Shown piece after piece: positions 33,401 to 42,821 of a stretch of DNA of 64,000 nt (position 1 is its first letter; each line of letters begins with the position of its first letter). The position numbers were made by a program, and so were the translations under genes. The notes under the pieces were generated by a model, which made no database searches, was not told the DNA's origin, and worked only from the letters and a program-made list of their open reading frames with translations. Source of the stretch: Paroedura picta (lineage: Eukaryota; Chordata; Lepidosauria; Squamata; Gekkonidae); NCBI RefSeq assembly GCF_049243985.1, contig NC_135380.1, positions 21,066,501 to 21,130,500 on the forward strand, given 5' to 3'.

Positions 33401-34138
33401 TATGTTAGTATGTGAACTGGAAATAGCATTTAACTGAAACAGCATTTTGTGTGAAATAATTTCTATCATGTCTATCAGTACACTGAGGAGAACATGAAAT
33501 TAAACAAGATCTTTTGAGCTACTACCTTTTAAGTTTCCTCTTGGTGGCCCTCATAAGAGCAGAAAGGGGGAATACACATTTTGTAAGTAAACAAAACTAA
33601 ATATATATGTAAAGGCTAAAGTCATACAGTCCACCTTGGTAAGTCATCTCTGTGGGTGGCAAGTGGAGAGAAGACAAAGTAAGGCTGGAGGTATCCTACA
33701 AAATAACACAGATAGTAGGAACAGCTAGACAGCTAAGGTAGTGATACTGAACAAACTGGTAATATTTTAAAACTTAGACATAATGAGAAACCATAGTTAG
33801 CACTAACTGCAGTTAATAAACAAGGCACAAACTGTGGTTTGGCATCTCAGCTTAACACCCACAAACAAACCACTGTTTGGAAAGCCATATTCAGATATCT
33901 AGGATTTAATTAAACTGTGATTTATAAACTGAGCTACACCACAATATCTGAATACAGCCAGACACTCACCTTTTTCACTCCACCAAGAGTGAGGTCTCGA
34001 GAGCGGATGGAAGGCAGGCGGCCAGGAGTAATGGGGGCAGCAGTCCTCCTCCCTATTAACCCTCGTGCAGCTGAGAGTGTAGACCGGCTGCAGCCAGGGG
34101 TTCCAGGATCATTGCCTGTTTCAGACATCTCGGGTTAT
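15313..34138 (-). CDS. POLR3D: POLR3D, RNA polymerase III subunit RPC4 (BN51)
   Basis: Subunit RPC4 pairs with RPC5 (POLR3E) in the TFIIF-like module of nuclear RNA polymerase III, which makes tRNAs, 5S and U6. Eight coding exons on the minus strand, in order: 34128-33970, 26719-26676, 26196-26045, 24100-23976, 22016-21845, 18871-18609, 17880-17728, 15435-15313. They join in frame to 396 residues (human 398). Recognised segments: ARGLIGRR and TPGRLPSIRSRDLTLGGVKK at the N-terminus, KTFAPNIISRKIKEE, a basic GHGRGRGRPEVIQSHSIFEQ stretch, SHIINIKKEKRETDEET, VQLPLAHSGWLF, LLFLQLPDTLPGQPP and the C-terminal RPC4 domain ending ESLLEHRHR. The ATG at 34128 lies 10 bases inside an exon beginning at 34138, so a further noncoding 5' exon is expected near the CpG island at 37.2-37.8 kb. 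All introns seen are GT-AG except intron 5, which has a GC donor. Confidence 0.97.
15757..16127. mobile_element. hAT-type MITE (CAGTGGTCCCCAACC family), old copy
   Basis: Terminal CAGTGGTCCCCAACC and its inverted, decayed counterpart GGTTGGGGATCGCTA. Flanks GGCAAGGA and GGCTAGAA look like a mutated 8-bp duplication. Same family as 28639-28987 and 38813-39181. Confidence 0.8.
16761..16800. repeat. CCAAT-bearing imperfect hairpin
   Basis: GGGCCAATTAGGATGTAGC pairs with GCTGCACCCTGATTGGCCC (about 16 of 19), followed directly by CCGCCCC. Lies in a POLR3D intron. Confidence 0.55.
17055..17329 (-). repeat. tRNA-derived squamate SINE (GAGCCTCTTGTG family), antisense
   Basis: Reverse complement of the SINE at 2236. 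Perfect 12-bp flanking duplication TTTCACATATTA at 17043-17054 and 17330-17341. In POLR3D intron 7. Confidence 0.88.
17728..17880 (-). CDS. POLR3D: POLR3D coding exon 7
   Basis: Acceptor TCTTTTCAG, 51 codons (EAKDAENICTLGDLSEGQVG to TPCSFLQ), donor CAG|GTATAG. Phase 0 at both ends. Confidence 0.95.
18609..18871 (-). CDS. POLR3D: POLR3D coding exon 6
   Basis: Acceptor TTGTCCTAG, 87 full codons from KEEPHDEEEP to IKQEKSQ, donor CCAG|GTATGT. The variable Pro/Ala linker precedes the conserved LLFLQLPDTLPGQPPTQD. Confidence 0.95.
18882..18970 (-). mobile_element. CR1 3'-end fragment beside a POLR3D acceptor
   Basis: CAGGATCACAGAGCTGGAAG is the reverse complement of a CR1 terminus. It stops about ten bases before the exon 6 acceptor. 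Confidence 0.55.
19378..19570 (+). repeat. Diverged tRNA-derived SINE
   Basis: GTGGTCAGAATGTCAGACTA and TTTGAATCTCTGCTCTGCC resemble box A and box B regions of Sauria-like SINE copies. Confidence 0.5.
20660..20836 (+). repeat. Diverged SINE (AGCATCTGCTT family)
   Basis: Ends TGAGTAGACAATATTGACCT, then GGCAACTTCATGTGT, the characteristic 3' half of this squamate SINE. Also seen at 23640, 29922, 51918, 54130 and 54585. Confidence 0.55.
21341..21826. mobile_element. Retroelement insertion (Penelope-like?) at a POLR3D donor
   Basis: A 486-bp insert flanked by a perfect 17-bp direct repeat CTACTTTGGACTACTTG (21324-21340, 21827-21843). Length and perfection fit a target-primed retroelement duplication. 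Inside, CTGAAGA...GAAAC (21670-21696) matches the hammerhead-like core found in Penelope-like elements. No reverse transcriptase remains, so the family call is tentative. Confidence 0.6.
21845..22016 (-). CDS. POLR3D: POLR3D coding exon 5 with GC donor
   Basis: Acceptor TTTTAG, encodes FLDDPGLKNDIRNKPVQLPL through EVDIPAVK. The reading frame and the human sequence (AVKVKEEP) require the exon to end AAAG with donor GCAAGT; the nearest GT would shift the frame. Confidence 0.9.
23640..23820 (+). repeat. SINE (AGCATCTGCTT family)
   Basis: CTGAGCGTCTGCTTTGTGTG, box-B-like GGTTCAACACC, and AGGTGATATGAAAGAGACCC. Confidence 0.6.
23976..24100 (-). CDS. POLR3D: POLR3D coding exon 4
   Basis: Acceptor CCTCACAG, encodes TWDKTVDMSDFGPSHIINIK through MLEKDD, donor GAT|GTGAGT. 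Confidence 0.95.
25220..25400 (+). mobile_element. L2/CR1-type LINE fragment
   Basis: CATTGGTTACCAATTATTTC followed by AAGGTTAAATTCAAG and a GGTCC...CCTAGGACC segment typical of the ORF2 C-terminal region. Confidence 0.55.
26045..26196 (-). CDS. POLR3D: POLR3D coding exon 3 (basic RG region)
   Basis: Acceptor TCTTAG, encodes PKEDVSIKKEKKERDRDRQR, DGHGRGRGRPEVIQSHSIFE and QGPAEMMKKR, donor GAG|GTAGGT. Confidence 0.93.
26676..26719 (-). CDS. POLR3D: POLR3D coding exon 2 (44 nt)
   Basis: Acceptor TTCTATAG, encodes KTFAPNIISRKIKE plus two bases, donor GA|GTAAG. Identified by match to human TFTPNIISRKIKEE; too short for simple ORF finding. Confidence 0.9.
27888..28244. mobile_element. hAT-type MITE with GCATGCGC-rich core
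   Basis: Flanked by perfect 8-bp TCTATACC (27880-27887, 28245-28252). Ends GGGGGTCATCAACC and GGTTGCGGACCACTGG. The interior has a run of 16 G (27958-27973) and many GCATGCGC/TGCGCA motifs from 28006 to 28170. In POLR3D intron 1. Confidence 0.85.
28296..28440. repeat. Foldback-type repeat (AGCACCTTTAAGACC family)
   Basis: AAGTAGCACCTTTAAGACCC then CATGAGCTTTTGAGTGCAAA and ACTCTTCCTCAGACTATGAA. Same family at 37955-38160, 56965-57135 and 36005-36070. Confidence 0.65.
28639..28987. mobile_element. hAT-type MITE, best-preserved copy
   Basis: Perfect inverted termini CAGTGGTCCCCAACC/GGTTGGGGACCACTG and a perfect 8-bp duplication CTGTAAAG (28631-28638, 28988-28995). 349 bp, noncoding. In POLR3D intron 1. 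Confidence 0.93.
29922..30100 (+). repeat. SINE (AGCATCTGCTT family)
   Basis: CATAGCTCAGCAGTAGAGGA, then TCTGCTTTGGATGCAAAAAG and GATACCCTGGAAAGCCTCTG, in family order. Confidence 0.6.
30640..30785 (+). mobile_element. BovB (RTE) LINE 3' end, sense
   Basis: Encodes RIRWLDTIK plus MTMNQ, the C-terminus of BovB ORF, and ends GGTCAGACACGACTGAACGG. 5'-truncated. Confidence 0.8.
30820..31100. mobile_element. hAT-type MITE fragment, internally inverted
   Basis: Shares GATTAGCTTGTGGCCCGGCA with 27888-28244; the GGCAAGCTTCTTGCTT and AAGCTTGCCAGGCC halves around a G run form an inverted duplication. Ends undefined. Confidence 0.55.
32479..32750 (+). repeat. tRNA-derived squamate SINE (GAGCCTCTTGTG family)
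   Basis: Same body as 2236 with a short deletion through the box B region. Flanked by TGATATAA (32473-32480 and 32753-32760). POLR3D intron 1. Confidence 0.82.
32818..33260 (-). mobile_element. L2/CR1-type LINE 3' region (antisense)
   Basis: Minus-strand peptide LHWLPIEYWIRFKVLVLAFK is a standard L2-clade ORF2 C-terminal motif; 3' end TTTATATACCGTCCTCCCC at the left. Confidence 0.8.
33970..34138 (-). CDS. POLR3D: POLR3D coding exon 1 (start codon)
   Basis: Acceptor TTTGACAG, 10 nt of 5' UTR (ATAACCCGAG), ATG at 34128, 53 codons ending LTLGGVKK, donor AAG|GTGAGT. Confidence 0.93.
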
Positions 34139-34911
34139 CTGTCAAAGGAAAATAGAATCGTCAAAGACAAAAGAATATACCTTATATATGCCACAGAGCA
34201 GATATTCCATTTGTATAGGCATCTATGATTTTTTTCATCCATCTAAATAAAAAAATATTATTAGAATAGTAAATGTGTTCATTTACTGTTCAGTGTCCCC
34301 CTTCCTTCACAAGCTAGTGAGGTAGTGCAGCCAATAACAGTACAAGCTATGAGCAGGAGACTGAAGTTCAAATCTCACTTGAGTCATGAGTTCACTGGAC
34401 GACCTTAAATATATCCCCATCCCTCTACCTGTGCCCACCCAGTCCTTGCTGTGGGAATAAATACACTGGTCTACCTTACAAGCTTATTAAAAGGATTACC
34501 GTGAATCTGAAGTATGTACCACTTAGTTAGTACAATACTAACAATGTTAAAACAGCCCTTTCCAAATGTTATAAATTATTAAGAAGAAGCATTACACAAA
34601 CCAGTTTGATTCCCCAACATTTGTTCATGTAGGAATTTCCAGTCTTCTAGGTTTGTAGTTTTGGTACACAAGCATGCAGTAATTGGACAAATGTGTTTTT
34701 TCTTTCCTCATTGGGGATTCCCCAAATCTAATTTGAGTACTATTACTGAAAACCAGTGCCTACCTAGCAGCCATTGGGTCTGTGGGAGTCAAAGGCAACC
34801 AAATGTTCATAAGCCCTGGAGACATCCCAAGCAGACAAACTGGAGAGTAGTTAGAACAGGTATATATCCCATGTTTTAAACATTTTAAGCACCTCTTAGT
34901 TTTATTTAAAG

Positions 34912-35121
34912 TAAGGTGACCAGATTTTAACATTGGTAAAGTGGGACACCCTTGACCAGGGGAGGGGGGTCTTGATTAAAAATTTGGTCTATGGAGCAAC
35001 AAAAAGTTTCATAGAACGCAAAAATAGTATTGTAAAATATATTTTTTTAATTTCAACATACGTACAATTTGCCAGGTGCCCCCAGATGTCCCTCCAAAAG
35101 TGGGACTATCTGGTCACCTTA
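34912..35121 (+). mobile_element. hAT-type MITE (TAAGGTGACCAG family)
   Basis: Perfect termini TAAGGTGACCAGA/TCTGGTCACCTTA. Flanks ATTTAAAG and ATTTAAGG match at 7 of 8. 210 bp, AT-rich core. Upstream of POLR3D coding exon 1, in the presumed first intron. Confidence 0.82.
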
Positions 35122-35424
35122 ATTTAAGGTCAAAGCTCCATTACTACATAGCACAACGCCCAGAGGTGATAATGTGCCTCACATGGTTTAAGACCCTTCC
35201 GTCAGGAAGAAAACTTGGCCTGTGTTACCTCCCAGTTGCTTCTCTGTGGTAAGCCAGCTGTGTACATAAGATTTATAATATAACATACAGGTACAAACTA
35301 TCCTAAAGGTTAGCTAGCATCGATGTGTCACAAATGGCCTCAAGTGGCTGGAAATCAACTGCTGATTCTGCAGCAGACAAAAATGCACAACACTCCAACT
35401 AAAATAATAATGGACAGTATTATG

Positions 35425-35600
35425 TGGAGAGATTAGAGTTGTAAGACTCAGATTCAATTCCCAACTCTGTTATGGAAGCTTTCTGGGTGACCTTAGGCCA
35501 GTCACAAGTTCTTAGCATAATCTCATAGGGTTGTTGTGAGAATGGAAGAGAACAACATTATCTGCTTTGGATCCCCACTGGGGGAAAAGGTGGCTCAGCA
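35425..35600 (+). repeat. Diverged Sauria-type SINE
   Basis: GATTCAATTCCCAACTCTG, then CTGGGTGACCTTAGGCCAGT and CCCCACTGGGGGAAAAGGTG follow the family order. Confidence 0.55.
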
Positions 35601-36699
35601 GATGATTTCCATGGACAGAATGAGGAGAAAGGTTGGTGATTCCTTCCTTTGTCCTCCAGAAACAGCACTTTAGCTTGCAGTAGAAGTCAGGAAAGTCCTT
35701 CTCTGCTTGCAGAATCTGCCTTCCATCACACAGAAATTACCACTGGATCCACATCACCACCAACAGAATTTAATACAGAATTTAGAAGAACAGAATTTTC
35801 AAAATTTCACTCTAGTCTTGACCATGCAAACCAGAACAGACTCCACTCTTGGCCTCTTCTACTGAGTTCTTTGACATAAGGGAAACAGGCTCTTAACTGT
35901 GACAAAGCTTTGACTTAGGGAGAACATATATTTCCAAATGTACCCCTTTACACTGTTCCTTGTGGGAATATAGATTCTGATGCATAACCATGTGTGTCTG
36001 AACAGAACAAAGTTTAAGTTCAAGGGCACCTTTAAGGCCAACAATTTTTAACTCTAGGTATACACTTCCATATTCATACACATGTGAATTGTTGCTCAGT
36101 ATGACTACTGGGGACCCAACTAAAATTAAAGTAAAACCTACTCTTCATCTTTAATCCTTTGTGGTCTGGTCAGCTCACCAATTTATTACCTTTAAAAAAT
36201 CTGGTCCGCACGCAATATTCAGGATTTGCACTGGCTGAAGATGAAGCCTGGAAGGTGTGTGGCTATTCAAGGACCCAGCTTAACACATTGAGAAACTCTG
36301 TTCAGAAGCTTTATCTTCTTTCATTCCACAAAATAAACAATACCAAAATGAAGATAAAAATATAACATTGAAAAAGTAAAAATCAGAAGGCTTGCACTTA
36401 TGAACTAGCCCCTAATGACACAGATCCTTGGAAGGTGGGAGACATATCTGTGCTCAGAGTATACAAGGATGCATTGAAATAAACCTCTGTATAACCCCAG
36501 CTGATCATGGCAACAGACACATTACTGTTAATGACAATAATTATGACAGCAGCAGTCCAAAAAGCAGCAGCTCATATGTTTAGGAATACAAGCTGTAGGA
36601 CTATAAAATGATGCCTGGATCAGAGAAGTTTCCAACAGTGGCCAGTCAATTTCTTCCAGAAAACCAACAAGTAAGACATAAAAGCAACTGGGTGTCCCA

Positions 36700-36925
36700 G
36701 GGTGGGGGCCCCACCCTCAGCCGGCAACCAATGGGTAGCAGTTGACTACCTCAGAACCTGGAGACTGGATCAATTAATCCCCCCAAATTCCTTTTGAAGC
36801 CTATTTCTGCAACTGTCCCAGTACATCTTGTGGCAGTGAGTTCCATAAGTTAAATGACAACATAACTCCTTTTGCCTGTCTTTAGGCCAATAAGGGCTTT
36901 CTGACCCTGAGTCTACTGCTCACCC
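36700..36925 (-). mobile_element. CR1-like LINE fragment
   Basis: GTGGCAGTGAGTTCCATAAG and CTCCTTTTGCCTGTCTTTAG match the antisense 3' region of reptile CR1. Confidence 0.5.
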
Positions 36926-37199
36926 ATTTCACTTGGCGACCCCGAATTCTAGTGCTGTGCCAATAAAGTTGTTCTCCTGTTCCGTATGTTACTTGACAAA
37001 AACTCATCTCTCACACCTCCCTGCAGTCCTTTTTGTTCTGACAACAACAAAAAAAGCCTTTCCCCCAAATGGAAAGTGTTCCAGAGCCTGTAGTACTCCG
37101 CAGATGGGTAACCCGTTTTCTTTCGTGCTGCCACAACCGCCTCCCCCCCCCCCCCCAAGTTCCCGGGCATTTTAAAGGCCAACAGACTCATTGTGGCAG

Positions 37200-37800
37200 A
37201 AGCTTCCGTGACTGACTGTCCCCCGTTCCATCCGAGGGGAGAAGGATGGGACGGCAGGCACGCATATTCCTGCCTCACAAGGTGTTGGCTTGAGCCCGCG
37301 GCAGCTTCGGCAGCAGCCCCAGCCCTCCCAGCCCCACAAGACGAGCGCGTGTAAGTAGGGAGCCCTTCCCTGGACCAGGCCCAATGGCCCACGAGGGCAC
37401 CGGACCCCACACATGAACGAGCGGGGGGAGAGGGGAGCACTTCTCCCCCCCGTTCCAAACTAGTCGCCAGCCACCCCTTTGTGCCCCCAAACCTCAACCT
37501 ACATTAAAGGAGAACAGTCGCCCAGCAGGCTCCGAAACCAATAAGGCCACACTGAAGCCGGTGGTCTATTTAGGACGCGGAACTTCTCATCCCCTAACAC
37601 GCATGCGCAAACAAGCGGGCGGCCATCTTTGAAAACGGCATTTCCCCGTCGCGGTTCAGGTTCTGAGGCTAAGACGAAGAAGGGAAAAGAGCTGTCCCGC
37701 CATGTTTTTTAAGGGCAATTCGCCCTTCCCTTCTTTTCCCTGCAGCGGCTCATGCGCCCGTGCTCCCTTCGGTGCCAGTCGTGAAGGGCAGGAAGCCGAG
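37200..37800 (-). promoter_or_regulatory. POLR3D: CpG-rich promoter region of POLR3D (possibly bidirectional)
   Basis: GC- and CpG-rich island 3.1 kb upstream of the first coding exon. Seen: CCAAT box in plus orientation near 37538 (AACCAATAAGG), NRF1-like ACGCATGCGCA near 37600, and a YY1-like GGCGGCCATCTTTG near 37619, which reads AAGATGGCCGCC on the minus strand as in many TATA-less housekeeping promoters. The noncoding first exon was not resolved; a weak minus-strand GTAGGT donor occurs near 37498. A plus-strand GTAAGT donor at about 37349 hints at divergent transcription. Confidence 0.65.
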
Positions 37801-37954
37801 GGAGAGTTTGATGGAGGTTTTATTTATAACATGATTTTCTCACCGGTTGCAAAGTAATGCTGAGGAAAACGAAGGTGTACGGGGGGGGGGGGGGGTTAGG
37901 TGTAATTGTGTTGTTGCATTCCTCGGCACGCTTACTCCGGAAAGCTCCTCATGT

Positions 37955-38160
37955 TAATCAAAGTTTGAGTCCAGTGGCACCTTCAGGGTCAATGAAGTTT
38001 TATGAAAGGTGTAAACTTTTCATGTGTAAGCACACTTCTTCGGATTTTACTGTATCTGAAGAAATGTGCGTGCATAAGAAAGCTTATACCTTGAATAAAA
38101 CTTGGTTGGTCTTAAAGGTGCTACTGGACTCGAATTCTGTTCTGCTGCTTCAGGCCAACA
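37955..38160. repeat. Foldback repeat with long inverted halves
   Basis: AGTCCAGTGGCACCTT at the left mirrors AAGGTGCTACTGGACT at the right, with AAGCACACTTCTTCGG mirrored by CTGAAGAAATGTGCGTGC in the middle. Confidence 0.7.
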
Positions 38161-38409
38161 CAGCTCCCACCTGGAATCTCTCTTCACTTATGGCAATCTA
38201 TGAGACTTGGATCCCAATTTTCTGGAAGGAAGGCTTGTGGAGGGATCTAGCTGCCACTCTCCGTTGTCATTTTTGAGCTGCTGCTCTTTTTAAAAATACA
38301 TTATTTCTTTATTCTTTTATTTCTCTACTGCCTCTCTCAGACTAGCCATCTCAGGGCACAAAATGTATTAATTTATTAATAACATTTAGTGCCCATTAAG
38401 TAATATTCC

Positions 38410-38710
38410 TAGGCACTATGATCCATACAACTGTCACCCCCAGTCTTGATTACAGTAATGTGCTCTACGCAGGCCTACCCTTGAACCTGGTCCTGAAATT
38501 CCAATAGGTGCACAATGCATCTGCCTGGCTTCTCACACGGATGCCATGGAGAGCCCATGTAAGACCGGTGTTGCGGCTTCTGACAATTCTAGATCCATTT
38601 CAAGGTCTTGGTTTTGACCTTTAATGCTTTATGTGGTCTGGGCCCTGCTGAGGGACCGCCTTCCTGAATACATTCCCAAGCGGGCTCTCCAATTAAGCAA
38701 TACCAAACAG
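38410..38710 (+). mobile_element. L2/CR1-type LINE fragment (sense)
   Basis: CTTGATTACAGTAATGTGCT encodes LDYSNVLYAGLP, an L2-clade ORF2 signature; followed by TGTGGTCTGGGCCCTGCTGA. Confidence 0.75.
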
Positions 38711-38812
38711 CTGTAGATCCCTGGCCTCAAGGACTTTCATTTTAATTGTGTGGGAAGACAATAGGGCAACATAGGCCTGCCCCAGCCCTGTTCCTGGCCC
38801 AGTGGTGTAGGC

Positions 38813-39181
38813 CAGTAGTCGCCAATCCCCGGTTCGGAGACCGGTACCGGTCCGTAGATCATTTAGTACCGGGCCATGGCGTCTCCTCGTCCTCCTCCCT
38901 GGCTGCTGCGTTGGGGGCTGCCCTGCCACTCTGCCGCCAGCTCACCTTTAGTGCTCTCCAGTGACCACCATGGCTGGGGCTCCCCCTGGCCATGGCACTG
39001 TGCAGCTGCTGCTGGCAACACCCCCCAGCGGGCGGCGGGAAGTCAGGGGCACTGGCTGGAAAACAAGTGGAGCAGGGGCTCAGGCGGCGGCGTCCCTCAG
39101 CAAAAGACTATCCCCCCCGGGCCTCAGTAAAATTGTCAAGCATTGACCGGTCCCTGGTGATAAAAAGGTTGGGGACCACTG
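38813..39181 (-). mobile_element. hAT-type MITE (CAGTGGTCCCCAACC family)
   Basis: Reverse orientation of 28639-28987. Ends CAGTAGTCGCCAAT and GGTTGGGGACCACTG. Duplications GTGTAGGC and GTATAGGC match at 7 of 8. Confidence 0.88.
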
Positions 39182-40104
39182 GTATAGGCCACTGAGCCGT
39201 TTCTGGCATGGGGGGGGGCATGGAGTGACATAGACCTGCTCCAGCCCTGTTTCTGGCATTGCGGGGGGGGGGGGGGCGTCAGGCGACTGAGCAGCAGGCT
39301 CCCTTTAGTGAAGAAGAGCAAACTACTAGCCAGCCCAGAGTTTAGGTATGGTTCTGTTCACTAATCATCTGTAAATATCTCAGTGTTGTGATTTCCTGTC
39401 CTTGGGAGTGGCCTGTGACTTCTGGGAGCATGGTTGAAATGTGCTGCCTGCTAATATCACTTCCGGGGGATCTCAAAAGCCTGAATAATGTTTCAGGGGT
39501 TCCTCAGTGGTAAAAAGGTTGAGAAAGCAGGAAAAGTCTCTTTGCTTTCAGTGCTATCTGCTTCCTCAAAGTAATGTTAATATTTATTTGCAGTTTCAAG
39601 AGTATACAAAATTCAAGTCCATGAAGTATAAAATAACGATTTGGAAAACATGCACATATAAATATAAAACACTGCTAAAATTAATCTAGTTGTTTAATTT
39701 TCATATTAGATTAATCCATTGCAAATTTAAATTAGTATTCTGAAAACAGTTCAAAACACTACAGCAGAACAGACAACTGGATCTCAATCAACTTTCCATG
39801 TGCTGATACATCAGTTTAAAAATAGGCCACCTATTTGACTATCTCTGTCAGCTACTATACTTTTTGCCATCACACTTACCTTGATGGAATTATATTGTGA
39901 TGTCAAGTGTTTTACATACAATGCTGGTCTAATCAAGTAAATATAAAACTAGATTTTGGTATTCTTTGTTAATTGCATATCTGATAAGATCCTGCATGCT
40001 TGCTGCTTTATTTATTATTATTATATTTATATACCGCCCTCCCGAGGCTCACCTCACCCCCAGTCAGGTATGGCGGGCTTTGGAGCAGTTAGTATACTCT
40101 AAGT

Positions 40105-40214
40105 CAGGGGTAGTCAACCTGTGGTCCTCCAGATGTCCATGGACTACAATTCATGGGAATTCATGGGAATTGTAGTCCATGGACATCTGGAGGACCACAG
40201 GTTGACTACCCCTG
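40105..40214. mobile_element. Palindromic hAT-type MITE, 47-bp perfect arms
   Basis: Starts CAGGGGTAGTCAACCTGTGG and ends with its exact reverse complement; 47-bp arms around a 16-bp spacer. Perfect 8-bp duplication CTCTAAGT at 40097-40104 and 40215-40222. Confidence 0.95.
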
Positions 40215-41938
40215 CTCTAAGTTACATCCAACCAGGTTATTTTTAAAGCACAATGCCACCATTTTGAAACAAGTTTCAAGTGGACCAGCCCAGAATAGCA
40301 ATTTACGAGAATGCAGTAACATACTCCCCTCAATTTATCTAGGACTCCCAACAATACTCGCCTACAAAGAAAGAACTAAAAAGAGCATAAAAGCGTCATG
40401 CTCCTCCCAGTAGTGAATGACATATTGTCTAACAGGTCTGTAAGACACTGCAGAGGGATCTGGAGTACAGGGTTTCCTATTCGTAATAGTAGCACATGGA
40501 CCGCCTGTCTCCTGTCAGCAGCGGACCCTCTGCTGGACTATGGGCCTTGGCAGAAGTTGAACCATGTTAGCATGGCTACTAAGGCGACTTTGGAGTAACA
40601 AAAAACTTATTTTTTAAAAGTAGTTCATCAGGAGTAAGAGCAAATCTCATAAACAATCTGTCCTCATTATTCAGTCCTAAAGGCTGAGAATTATGCAGTG
40701 AAACAACTGACATCATGGAAATGATGATGCAATGGGATTTGTAGTTTCAGTCTTATGCCAAAGGATCAGGACAGGTAGCAGCAACACAGAACACATCTGG
40801 AGACAAGTAGCAGAAGTGGAAAGCCTACATTCTATGGCATATGCTCTGGAGAAAATCTCGTTGAGCAGGACTTAACTTACAAGGAAATATACAAATAATA
40901 GAACTATACCACAAAAAGCAATCTGCAGTGAAAGGAAGCTATATAAACCTGTTAAATTTATTGCAGATTATATAGGAGAACAGTCCACAATACAGGACAG
41001 CATAACAAACATGCCTAGCAGTGAACAGAAACTTGCAGACAGTTTCTCTATTAAACAACATGTTCTTACTTGCAAAACTTTGTTGCAAGTCAAGACCAGC
41101 ATTTTCTCAAGTTCACCCAGGTGCTGAAATCTTCTAATTTATTCTTCTTTCAAAATAAATTCAGTTCCCAAATAATGGACAACCCAGTAACCAGACCTAC
41201 AATCTGCAGTAGAAAAGCAATAACACAGAAATAACAATTTATAGCAATACTAGTTACATTAATCTCTCCTTTACTAATGAACTTTTCACATATATAGTTT
41301 TCTTTATATTATACAAGGTGCTAAGAGCCCAGAAAGTCTTATCAAGCTCTTTAGCAAACGAACTCTCTCTCTACTGCTAACTTCCATTCCTGATTCTGTC
41401 ATTACTAGGCTAAACCAATTAGTCCTTTTACCCCAGAACCTATCCCACTGATTTCTTTTGTTCCTAAATAAGTGGTTTGAGGACACTGCCTTTAGGGGAA
41501 AATTGAGACCAAAATCCAACAAGGTCCACTGAATACAATAGGACATCTGAATGAACAAGCCTACTTGAATTGTACTATCTGTATCCTAATAGCAAAGCTG
41601 GCCAAATCTGAGGATATGTCAGTCTGGTGACTGAAGCTGTGAACAGAAAAGGCAGATCTTTCTACAAAGCTGGAAAGGATCCCAGGCTTGTAGATAAATC
41701 TGAGATTGTATACATATATAAGTTAAAATATTTTCTTTTTATAAAATTGGGAATTAAAACCCCAAAAGATAAAAGAAACACCTGTAGTTTTAAGAAACAG
41801 AAATCCTCAGTGGTTGTTGCTAAGCAACCACTGCATTCTAGGCTTCAGTTTCTGTGAATGAAAGTCAGGGGTAGAGAGCAGGTCCCTTTCCTGGATTACT
41901 TTAGCCTTTGAGGGAGAATCCTTGGGACCAGGCCTGGC

Positions 41939-42156
41939 TGGGGTTGCCAGCTCCAGGATGGAGAATTCCTGGCAAATTTGTGGTAGAGTCTGAGGAAAGG
42001 AGGGTTTGGGGAGAGAGGAGGTCTCAGCTGAATATGATGCCATAATGTCCACCCTCCACAGCAGCCATTTTCGCCAAGGTAACAGATCTCTGTCTTATGG
42101 AATTGAGCTGTAACTCTGGGAGATCACCAGGTTCTGCTTGGATGTTGGCAAACCTA
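41939..42156 (+). mobile_element. hAT-type MITE (GGGTTGCCAAC family)
   Basis: TGGGGTTGCCAG at the left and TTGGCAAACCTA at the right; duplications GGCCTGGC and GGCCTGAC match at 7 of 8. Contains the family's CAGCCATTTTC core. Confidence 0.82.
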
Positions 42157-42253
42157 GGCCTGACAGCCACCTCTGAATAACTCCGTATCACCAGGCTTGC
42201 ATGATGCAACCAGGCCTGGCTGCTTGCCATTGTTCAACAGCAGCCACCCTTGG

Positions 42254-42485
42254 AAAGCCAGTGTGGTATAGTAGTTAGAGTTTCAGAGCAGGGTCTGGGA
42301 AGCCGAGGTTTGAATCCCCATCTAGCTGTGTAAGTTCACTAAGTGATTTTGGACCAGACACATACTTTCAGACTAACCTACATCACAGAGTTGTTGTGTG
42401 GATAAGAAAAGAGGAGAACAAGCTGTTTTGGTCCCCACTGTGGAAAACGGTGGAGTATAAATGAAGTAAACAAATAATAAATATA
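42254..42485 (+). repeat. Diverged Sauria-type SINE
   Basis: GCCAGTGTGGTATAGTAGTT head, box-B-like GGTTTGAATCCC, and GTGGAGTATAAATGAAGTAA tail. Confidence 0.65.
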
Positions 42486-42821
42486 GCTGGAAGGTAGGTG
42501 AAATGTTGGTCAGTAAAATAGCTGAGAAAGAAAGAATGAGGCAGGGGTAGGGGAAGGGGAGCAGATACGGAGGGGAAGGAAAGAGGAAATGACAAGGGGA
42601 AGGAAAGAGGAAATGGTGTGGGCAGGCAGGTACAAAGAAAGTGAGGTGCCACCCCAAAAGCCGTTGAAAATTCCCTGCCATGCAAGTGGGCCTGACCCAG
42701 TGGCTGGTACTATAAAACTGGGCCACAGTTTTCCTGGGTAGAAGCTACCAGGTGTGTGGGGGAAGTGTAAGACACAGAGGTAGATAAAGTTAGGTTGACT
42801 ATTGGGTGGGAAGGAGATAGG

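Noticed and set aside
37600-37760. miR-320a-like hairpin expected upstream of POLR3D
   Set aside because: No AAAAGCTGGGTTGAGAGG match was seen in the promoter region.
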